A DNA stretch of 10,066 nucleotides, taken from NCBI GenBank assembly GCA_035449085.1, contig DAOTKE010000120.1, forward strand, positions 1 to 10,066. The letters are read 5' to 3'. Below, piece after piece: positions 5,166 through 10,066 of the stretch. The notes under the pieces are model-generated. The model searched no databases. It saw only the letters and a program-made list of their open reading frames with translations, and was not told the DNA's origin. The stretch is from DUPH01 sp035449085. GTDB taxonomy: Bacteria; Verrucomicrobiota; Kiritimatiellia; RFP12; UBA1067. The translations under genes were made by a program, and so were the position numbers. Positions within the stretch are counted from its first letter, which is position 1. Each line of letters starts with the position of its first letter.

Positions 5166-6937
5166 CACAGCATCCCTCCGCTTGTCTGCCCCGTCGCGCC
5201 CAGTAGCGTTTCAAGCGCACTCGCACCGCCCGCTGGTGTCTCGCTCAATGTCTTTGCCGCGTCCGCATAGCCCGGCACCTGCCGCCCCGCCTCAGCCGCT
5301 GCCGCCGCTTCCATCTGCTCGCGCTGCGCCTGCGCACGTTCCTCGCGGATGCGCTGTACGTCCCTATCGCTGCGGATACAACCACCGGGCACGGCGAGCG
5401 CATGCGCCGCCTCATCCAGCATCTGATCGGCGTCGATTTTGTCCGCGCTGGCAGTCGAAAGCTGCAGGATGCCGCCCGCGAACTGCGAGAACCGCATGAT
5501 GCCGCCCAGCCTCGCTTCTTCCTGCTGGCGTAGGTGCAACGTGCTCACATACTCGGCCTGAAACTCCTCGCCCTGCATCCCCTCCGGCGGCTCCGGCACC
5601 AACCCGTGCTCCGTCATGATTGCGAACACCGTATCGATCAACGGATCGAAAAGGCCGTGATTTAGATTGGTGAGCACCGGCCCCAGCAGTGAAATCTTCT
5701 CCCCCGACATCTCCTCGACCTGACGCGCCGTCATCTGCACGCCCGAATGGTTGGCCACATTCAAAATGGCATTGAAGAGATCGGCGTAAAACACGCGCCT
5801 GAGCCGCGCCTCGACCTGCGCGATCTTGGCCTCGACCGCCTGCACGTCCGGCGGCGATGGCACCAACGGCTGGATCACCGGCGCGTGGCCTCCCATGGTC
5901 TCAGCGTAGTAGGTAATCCCTCCGGGATACGTGTTGATCGCACGGCCCTCCATTGAGGACGGCGCGGCAAGCGGCGGGTCGACCCGCTGCGCAATCGCTT
6001 TGAGCGAGTCGAGTTCCAGCCTGTATAGCTCGCGCACCTCTGGCAGCCCAATCCGTCCGGGGCCTGTCCCGTAGACCCCCTCTAGGACGTCCCAGCGTGG
6101 GCATAAGATCGGGTTGTAGTTAAACCCCCTGATATCGACGATGCCCGCCGTATCTCCGGCGGCGTCCTTCTGCTGAGCACCCGTCCACCAGATCGATGAA
6201 AACGCCATACTCTCGTCCACCTCCGGTGTGCGCTTACCATCGCGCGGCGAGATCAGATTCCATAGGATGACGCGTTGCTCGTCCTTCCCGTCCTCACAGG
6301 CGCGCTTCACGCTCTCGGGCGCTCGCTTCTCGCCGAACTCATTGAGCACCTCGCGTGCGGTCATGGCCACGCGGCGCATGAGCACGTCGACCCGTCCCCT
6401 GCGTGTGCTCGAGATCCACCAAGCGCCGGTATCGATCACGCAAAGATCAAGGATATCAACAGGATGATCGCCGGACACCACACCGACACCGCCACCAAAA
6501 AGAATGCAATGCAAGAAAAGCTGACCGATGCCGCCATAGACGTTGCTCTGATCCAGTAGCTCGGACGCCGTATGCGTGACTTGGTCTAGCCACATTTTCC
6601 AAGAGGGATTTTCGGCCTGTACTTTGCCCAAGCCTCGCACCCTCAACCTGAACCATTGGCGGCTTTCATTCGCAGTGCCCGACTTCATCGCCGCCGCCAT
6701 TCTTCGCAACTCCGTGCGCGGCGTGCTCGTCAGCAGCTTCTTGTCTCTCGGAACGGCGGCGCGTTGCTCGACGTCCTCTGATTCATCGAAGAGCGCACGC
6801 CCCAGATCAGGCTCGTAAAGTTCAGAAAGCTCCCGCCACGCCGCTTCATGCGGCTGACGCTCGCGCTTGAGCACGGTCTGACGCCGATCTAACCAGCCGC
6901 GTAGCTCATACAGGTCTGTGTCAGGGAAGAGCTTCAC
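5165..6937 (-). CDS. Portal / head-to-tail connector protein, podovirus type
   Basis: This encodes 590 residues. The start is a GTG at 6937 with GGAGG 8 bases upstream, 4 bases after the stop of the preceding small gene. Diagnostic features are WRELSELYEPDLGR near the N-terminus (34-47), RWDVLEGVYGTGPG (281-294), the RLELDSLKAIAQRVDPPLAA stretch (306-325), and a Gln/Glu-rich helical C-terminal region (about 525-560, RIREERAQAQREQMEAAAAA). This is the pattern of the head-tail connecting family (Pfam Head-tail_con) of podoviruses. A ring of twelve subunits at one capsid vertex forms the channel for DNA entry and exit and docks the terminase and tail. Length is slightly above the usual 500-560 residues, mainly because of the Ala/Gly-rich tail. 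Confidence 0.92.
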   Translation of the reverse strand: MKLFPDTDLYELRGWLDRRQTVLKRERQPHEAAWRELSELYEPDLGRALFDESEDVEQRAAVPRDKKLLTSTPRTELRRMAAAMKSGTANESRQWFRLRVRGLGKVQAENPSWKMWLDQVTHTASELLDQSNVYGGIGQLFLHCILFGGGVGVVSGDHPVDILDLCVIDTGAWWISSTRRGRVDVLMRRVAMTAREVLNEFGEKRAPESVKRACEDGKDEQRVILWNLISPRDGKRTPEVDESMAFSSIWWTGAQQKDAAGDTAGIVDIRGFNYNPILCPRWDVLEGVYGTGPGRIGLPEVRELYRLELDSLKAIAQRVDPPLAAPSSMEGRAINTYPGGITYYAETMGGHAPVIQPLVPSPPDVQAVEAKIAQVEARLRRVFYADLFNAILNVANHSGVQMTARQVEEMSGEKISLLGPVLTNLNHGLFDPLIDTVFAIMTEHGLVPEPPEGMQGEEFQAEYVSTLHLRQQEEARLGGIMRFSQFAGGILQLSTASADKIDADQMLDEAAHALAVPGGCIRSDRDVQRIREERAQAQREQMEAAAAAEAGRQVPGYADAAKTLSETPAGGASALETLLGATGQTSGGML

Positions 6938-6941
6938 CGCC

Positions 6942-7136
6942 TCAACCTCCGATCGTCGCCTGCGTCTGCGTCTGTGTAGTGCCGGTATCGAAGCGCGTGT
7001 AGGTCGAGGCCAACCCGCGCCTCAGAGCCGCGTCGCGTGCTGCCGCATCAGACGCTTCAGCCGACCGTGCGGCGGCCTGTTTCATCGGCTCGGTGGGCGC
7101 GGGTGCCTTCGGCACTTTAGGTGCGCTACTACACAT
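6942..7136 (-). CDS. Small Ala/Pro-rich phage protein of unknown function
   Basis: This encodes 64 residues starting MCSSAPKVPKAPAPTEPMKQ, preceded by AAGGAGG with a 10-base spacer. It ends with a Thr/Gln-rich stretch (GTTQTQTQATIGG). It has no transmembrane segment, and Cys2 is not in a lipobox. Small proteins starting 'MCxxxPKxPxxP' are frequent between terminase and portal genes of podoviruses and are often listed as virion-associated, but I know of no defined role. Strong ribosome site, 4-base spacing to the portal gene and conserved location make it a real gene. Confidence 0.7.
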   Translation of the reverse strand: MCSSAPKVPKAPAPTEPMKQAAARSAEASDAAARDAALRRGLASTYTRFDTGTTQTQTQATIGG

Positions 7137-7280
7137 GTTTTTTCGCCTCCTTTTCTGGGCGTCCGCCGCGCCTTTCGCGACATGCTTGCGCCCACGCCAT
7201 TCTTATAGGCCAAAGGCAAAAAAAAAGCTATAAGCCCATTTTGGTTTTTATCTGTCCGTTTTGTTTCGTTTCGGTCGTTT

Positions 7281-7297
7281 TCAAAAATATTTTTTGA
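7281..7297. repeat. Perfect AT-rich inverted repeat, operator-like
   Basis: TCAAAAATATTTTTTGA is a 7-bp inverted repeat (TCAAAAA/TTTTTGA) around a TAT centre. Its size and symmetry fit a dimeric-repressor operator or a bendable AT element, but no partner protein is visible in the window. Confidence 0.55.
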
Positions 7298-7320
7298 GAC
7301 CCCTCTTTTTCCCTGCCAAT

Positions 7321-7368
7321 TTGAACCCTTAAGCCAGCGCCGCAGGCGCGTTTGAACCCTTGAACCCT
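7321..7368. repeat. Three TTGAACCCT repeats flanking a GC hairpin
   Basis: TTGAACCCT occurs at 7321-7329, 7352-7360 and 7360-7368, all in one orientation; the last two share one base. Between the first and second copies lies the hairpin GCGCC-GCA-GGCGC (7337-7349). The block ends 4 bases before the large-terminase stop at 7372. It resembles a small interspersed palindromic repeat or a protein-binding array. Confidence 0.65.
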
Positions 7369-7371
7369 CAG

Positions 7372-8877
7372 CTAAGCGTAGGGGTTCCATTCCGAATGAC
7401 TATGCGCCGGTTTCTGCTCGTCATTTCGCGCGGCGGGGAAGCGCAATTCCGGTTTGATCTTTGGGTGCTGCAAGTTCGCTAGATCATCCAGCATATCGTC
7501 ATGCGAGACGACCGGATACGTCGCGTATTCCTGCGTGATAAAATCCTGTATTAGATCGCGCGTCTCTCCCTCGACCGTCGCGAAGAGCAACCGGCGCGGT
7601 AGCCAAATCCGCGCGGCGGCGAAGAGCGGCACCAACCAACCAATGCGGTCTTGCTTGGGCACGCTCTGGGGAACGTCCACGATGCGGAAACGGTACCCCT
7701 CTACCTCCTGCATCTGCCGGACGTGCTCCGCGTCGGTCATCGCGCCCACCTGTTCCCACCACACCGCAAGCGGCTGCCACTTGCGGTGCAGGTCGAAGAG
7801 CGCACGCGTCCGCTCGGCCAGATTCATCCTGTCTCTCACACCGTCCAGAATGTAGTAGTTCTGATCTGCGCCCAGCCCGACCACCCACATCGTCGTATAG
7901 TCGCTCTTCTTGCGCTTCGTGTTCGCCGAGTCAATCAGGATATGCACGTTGAGCCGCCGCCGCTCCGGCGCCTTGTCGTAATACATGAGCCACTTGTCGT
8001 CGAAGAGCCGCACGCCCTCGCCGGTCGGATCCTGCATCATCTGCGCCGCGTAGTTCCGTGGCCCCAGTGTGCGGCGCTTCTCTGCGAGAGCCTCGACCGA
8101 GAACAGGAGCGGGTTCCCGTCGGCGTCCACGCACACCCGCCGCCGCTCGACGGCGATGCCGTCCCTGATCACCTCGCTGTAGGTGTCGTTCGGGTGGTAG
8201 CGCGTGCCGATCATCCAGACGCGCTGCCCGTCGCCGGTGCCGAGCGCGTCGGACAGGCGGAAGGCGTGGGTGGTCTTGGCGATCTGGTCGGGCGTGCCGA
8301 CGCCGTCCTCCGTCACCACGTCGTCGTAGACGCGGAGCCGGAAGTGCATGCCTGTCGGCATCCCGTCCACCAGCCCCGACCCCATCACCGTCGGCTCCTT
8401 GGCAAGCGACGTGCGCTTGACAACGAGCCCCTTCTGCACCGACCAATTCTCCCTCGGCGGCATCCCGTGCAGCACGTCGGGGAAGAGCGCACGCAGGACG
8501 GAATTTTCAAACGCCTCTTTGATCTGCTGCACAAACTTTTGCGCGGTCCTTGAGTTGTAGCTAAGGATGCAGACCGTGATCTCGGGATCGCGTAGCACCT
8601 CCTGCACCACGCCCCCCAGTGTAATGATTGTCGATTTGTAATGCCCGCGGCTCCACAGGTCGAGATACCCGTCCGGTGCGGCCTCGACCTCGCGGCAACG
8701 CGCATAGCACCAATCGCTATTCATGTGGTGTTGCCCGAGTGCCACGGTGAGCAGGAAATAGCGGTCGTTGAGGCAGAACCAGCGCATCGCATCGAGGCTC
8801 TGCTCGTCGATCACGCGCTGATACAGCCGTAACGCCGCCGCACGGTCAAGCGTGTGGAGTGACGCGGCGTCAGGCAT
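7372..8877 (-). CDS. terL: Terminase large subunit (packaging ATPase and nuclease)
   Basis: This encodes 501 residues from the ATG at 8877, which overlaps the small-terminase stop by 8 bases (ATGCCTGA); upstream in-frame codons only shadow that gene. The ATPase half has a Walker A-like SRGHYKST (76-83), Walker B within LRVYDDVVTED (181-191), and a coupling motif MIGTRYHP (222-229). The nuclease half has the RNase H-like acidic residues: Asp in ILIDSAN (313-319), Glu in WWEQVG (373-378), and the Asp cluster SHDDMLDD (458-465). It pumps DNA into the procapsid through the portal and cuts the concatemer. It resembles podovirus/TIGR01630-type terminases. All key residues seem present, so it should be functional. 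Confidence 0.95.
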   Translation of the reverse strand: MPDAASLHTLDRAAALRLYQRVIDEQSLDAMRWFCLNDRYFLLTVALGQHHMNSDWCYARCREVEAAPDGYLDLWSRGHYKSTIITLGGVVQEVLRDPEITVCILSYNSRTAQKFVQQIKEAFENSVLRALFPDVLHGMPPRENWSVQKGLVVKRTSLAKEPTVMGSGLVDGMPTGMHFRLRVYDDVVTEDGVGTPDQIAKTTHAFRLSDALGTGDGQRVWMIGTRYHPNDTYSEVIRDGIAVERRRVCVDADGNPLLFSVEALAEKRRTLGPRNYAAQMMQDPTGEGVRLFDDKWLMYYDKAPERRRLNVHILIDSANTKRKKSDYTTMWVVGLGADQNYYILDGVRDRMNLAERTRALFDLHRKWQPLAVWWEQVGAMTDAEHVRQMQEVEGYRFRIVDVPQSVPKQDRIGWLVPLFAAARIWLPRRLLFATVEGETRDLIQDFITQEYATYPVVSHDDMLDDLANLQHPKIKPELRFPAARNDEQKPAHSHSEWNPYA

Positions 8878-9379
8878 CACCACCGCCCTCCTTGTCACCC
8901 TCCAACAGCCGCCGCAAATTGAACGCGGCGGATTCAACCACCCTGTCCGTCGACCCCGCCACGCCGCCGCCACCCGTCCCTTCTCCGACCAGCGTGTAGC
9001 CCAACCTGTCCAGATCGCGTGCGGCTTCCAGAGCGAGGTGCTTGTTTTTCGTGTCGGCAGTCTTGTCGATCACGTCAAGTCGCAATCGCAACAATTTCGC
9101 CCGAACCGCGTGGGCATCCATCACGCCCTTGTTGGCCAGCTCCTTGCGCATCCACGCGCATCGCGCCGCCACGTCGGGACGCGCCGCCAGACGTGCGGCG
9201 TTCGCCCGCGCCGCATCACGCGAGCGCGCCTGCGGATAAGCGAAGAGATACGCATCCGTCGCTGTGCACGGATCGCCGCCGTCATAGCCGGTCGCCCGCG
9301 CACAGAACGCCTCCTGTTGCCTGTTTTTGAGCGGCACCGCCCCGCCGCTATCATTTGTTATCTGTTTTCCCTGTTTCAT
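8870..9379 (-). CDS. terS: Terminase small subunit
   Basis: This encodes 169 residues. The ATG at 9379 is chosen because GGAGG stands 7 bases before it, although the frame is open further upstream. The N-terminal part reads PLKNRQQEAFCARATGYDGG, followed by TATDAYLFAYPQAR, DAARANAARLAARPDVAARC and a helical segment with many Arg/Lys. This is the layout of a helix-turn-helix small terminase: 'xxRQxxFxxxxxxG', then 'AYxxAYPxA' and 'AxRLxxxPxVxxR'. The C-terminal part has a Gly-rich loop and helix (FNLRRLLEGDKE). It recognises viral DNA and hands it to the large subunit encoded immediately downstream with an 8-base overlap. Confidence 0.85.
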   Translation of the reverse strand: MKQGKQITNDSGGAVPLKNRQQEAFCARATGYDGGDPCTATDAYLFAYPQARSRDAARANAARLAARPDVAARCAWMRKELANKGVMDAHAVRAKLLRLRLDVIDKTADTKNKHLALEAARDLDRLGYTLVGEGTGGGGVAGSTDRVVESAAFNLRRLLEGDKEGGGDA

Positions 9380-9644
9380 GCTTCTTCCTCCATGTGTCCA
9401 CCGGATCCGCGCCCGGTGCTCCCGCCGCGTCCTCCGGCAGCGGCGGGTGGCTTGTGAGTCCGTCAAACTCCATCAGTTCCGCCAGCCGCCTCAAAATCAG
9501 CTCGCGGTTAGCCTTCACGTCTTCTAGCAATGTGTCCGGCGGACGCCCCTTGGTCAGCATCGGCCTGAGCTGGCCATGACGCGGCCTGAAGACCACCCCC
9601 GCGTCCACACACCGCTGAATCAAATCATCTACAAAACATCCCAT
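9351..9644 (-). CDS. Small TubC_N-like docking-fold protein
   Basis: This encodes 97 residues, with GGAGG 7 bases before the ATG at 9644. It overlaps the preceding gene by 16 bases and the small terminase start by 29, so it sits in a coupled row. The pattern DDLIQRCVDAGVVFRPRHGQ, a Leu/Pro turn, then LLEDVKANRELILRRLAEL resembles the TubC N-terminal docking domain: helix, 'xxGVxLxxxxxxL', then 'LLxxLxAxKxxLLxxL'. That fold is best known from polyketide/peptide synthetases, but look-alikes occur as small phage proteins near replication genes. Here it may help assemble replication or packaging proteins; this is a guess. Confidence 0.6.
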   Translation of the reverse strand: MGCFVDDLIQRCVDAGVVFRPRHGQLRPMLTKGRPPDTLLEDVKANRELILRRLAELMEFDGLTSHPPLPEDAAGAPGADPVDTWRKKHETGKTDNK

Positions 9645-10033
9645 CCCACATCCTCCGCCGGCCCCGCCTCCTCAAAACCGTCTATAACTTCTTCCTCCCC
9701 CCACTCACGCTCATCATGTGGGAGAATGTGGGGGATGTGGGGGTTAGAAGGTAAAAGTTCGGGATTAATACTATTTACGGGCGACTTTGTGCGTTTGTCC
9801 CCCACATCCCCAACAACCCCCAACACGGGCGGCGTCAAGAGGTCGGCGGAAGCGTCCGCCGCCGCAGCAGGGTCGGGCAGGGGGGCGAAGCTGTAAACCG
9901 CGCTCCCCGAATGATTTAGCTTCTCGTAGTTGAACAAACTTTTGAGCGCGACGCCCATCCTGGCCAGCGCCTTGCCGATCTTCGTCGGCGTCCACACTTC
10001 GGCGCTGAAACCCAGTAGTGTCCCAAAGATTTC
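9629..10033 (-). CDS. C-terminal part of a probable primase/helicase-type replication protein, frame-broken from its upstream part
   Basis: The frame is open from a TGA at 10054-10052 to the TAG at 9629. It has no ATG; the first usual start is a GTG at 9997 that lacks a ribosome site. The first 50 or so residues (EIFGTLLGFSAEVWTPTKIG, then KALARMGVALKSLF and SGSAVYSF) look like the C-terminal winged-helix tail seen on many phage primase-helicases. The rest is a low-complexity Pro/Asp/Glu linker. Just upstream, another frame ends DNHLIQGELL-stop; skipping the T of that TGA joins the two smoothly. I read this as the end of one larger gene that continues beyond the right edge. The replication call is by resemblance only, and an independent small gene is possible. 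Confidence 0.5.
   Translation of the reverse strand, partial: EIFGTLLGFSAEVWTPTKIGKALARMGVALKSLFNYEKLNHSGSAVYSFAPLPDPAAAADASADLLTPPVLGVVGDVGDKRTKSPVNSINPELLPSNPHIPHILPHDEREWGEEEVIDGFEEAGPAEDVGWDVL
9716..9811. repeat. ATGTGGGGG tandem repeats with a distant inverted copy
   Basis: Related units lie at 9716-9725 (ATGTGGGAGA), 9726-9734 and 9735-9743 (both ATGTGGGGG). GGGGATGTGGGGG (9731-9743) has a perfect 13-bp inverted copy, CCCCCACATCCCC, at 9799-9811, 55 bases away. All lie inside the linker region of the replication-like gene. The block could form a long-range stem or act as a DNA site; it may also be simple low-complexity drift. Confidence 0.6.
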
Positions 10034-10066
10034 ACAGCAATTCCCCTTGAATCAGGTGGTTGTCAG
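10032..10066 (-). CDS. End of an upstream ORF entering from the right edge
   Basis: On the minus strand the frame reads DNHLIQGELL and stops at TGA 10034-10032. Only 10 residues are visible, so it proves little by itself. It matters because a +1 shift at this TGA continues straight into the 9629-10033 frame, so it is probably the same gene. An SD-like AAGGGG lies 5 bases before the CTG-TGA. Confidence 0.35.
   Translation of the reverse strand, partial: DNHLIQGELL

Larger units (their letters stand above)
7137..7371. other. AT-rich non-coding stretch between large terminase and portal cluster
   Basis: These 235 bases are the longest non-coding stretch in the window and much AT-richer than the flanking genes. 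From left to right it holds an inverted repeat CTTATAG/CTATAAG (7202-7208 with 7228-7234) enclosing a run of nine A, pyrimidine-rich T tracts, the perfect palindrome at 7281-7297, and TTGAACCCT repeats around a small hairpin. A long arginine-rich ORF across it on the minus strand has no family resemblance and looks spurious. I could not find a convincing -35/-10 pair. It may host a promoter, a processing site or a lost gene. Confidence 0.6.

Noticed and set aside
7220..7310. Possible promoter in the AT-rich gap (minus-strand TTGAAA and TATA-like boxes)
   Set aside because: No pair of -35/-10 boxes with 16-18-base spacing could be found.
7082..7390. Minus-strand 102-codon frame across the AT-rich gap
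   Set aside because: It overlaps the end of the terminase gene and the start of the small protein out of frame, has basic composition and shows no recognisable domain.
7651..8553. Plus-strand open frame of 300 codons opposite the large terminase
   Set aside because: His/Pro/Arg-rich antisense shadow of clearly coding terminase motifs.
9716..9765. G-quadruplex
   Set aside because: Only three close G-runs are present; the fourth is distant and short.
1..10066. CRISPR array, tRNA, integrase, or diversity-generating retroelement
   Set aside because: No regularly spaced repeats, cloverleaf, recombinase motifs or reverse transcriptase were seen in either strand.

Overview
The window is part of a tailed double-stranded DNA phage or prophage genome, in its packaging and head-morphogenesis region. 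Every convincing gene lies on the minus strand, so the operon reads from right to left. Genes are tightly packed, with overlaps of 1 to 29 bases and good Shine-Dalgarno sites (GGAGG or AAGGAGG), so this is a bacterial virus. No host genes, tRNAs, integrase or CRISPR are present, so the host cannot be named. Most of the window is GC-rich, but the left end, in the distal part of a tail-fibre-like gene, is only about 41% GC over bases 1-240.

Layout in transcription order, right to left. Bases 10066-9629 hold the C-terminal end of what looks like a replication protein (primase/helicase type), with an apparent frame break at 10034. Next is a small protein resembling a TubC_N docking fold (9644-9351). 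The packaging genes follow: small terminase (9379-8870) and large terminase (8877-7372). An AT-rich non-coding stretch (7371-7137) carries a palindrome and TTGAACCCT repeats. Then come a small Ala/Pro-rich protein (7136-6942), the portal/head-tail connector (6937-5165), a Bbp19-like small protein (5165-4824), a Gly-rich scaffold-like protein (4827-4042), a hairpin and strong ribosome site, the major capsid protein (3994-2969) and a Bbp16-like cement protein (2935-2549).

Downstream are two short ORFs (2535-2341 and 2344-2141) that look like one gene split by a -1 frame change. Two further ORFs (2099-1911 and 1912-1127) look like one tail/fibre gene split by a +1 frame change. Last is a long gene that runs off the left edge (1123 to beyond 1). 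It has a signal-peptide-like N-terminus, a Thr-Asn-Ala coiled-coil-like region and two sialidase-type Asp-box motifs.

The head proteins and their order recall Bordetella phage BPP-1 and related podoviruses; this comes from recognising families by eye, without a search. In the assembly pathway the terminase packages DNA through the portal into a shell of capsid protein built on the scaffold and locked by the cement protein. The left-hand genes would provide surface or tail fibres. The three apparent frame breaks, in a window whose large genes are intact, are the main puzzle: sequencing errors, gene decay or recoding.
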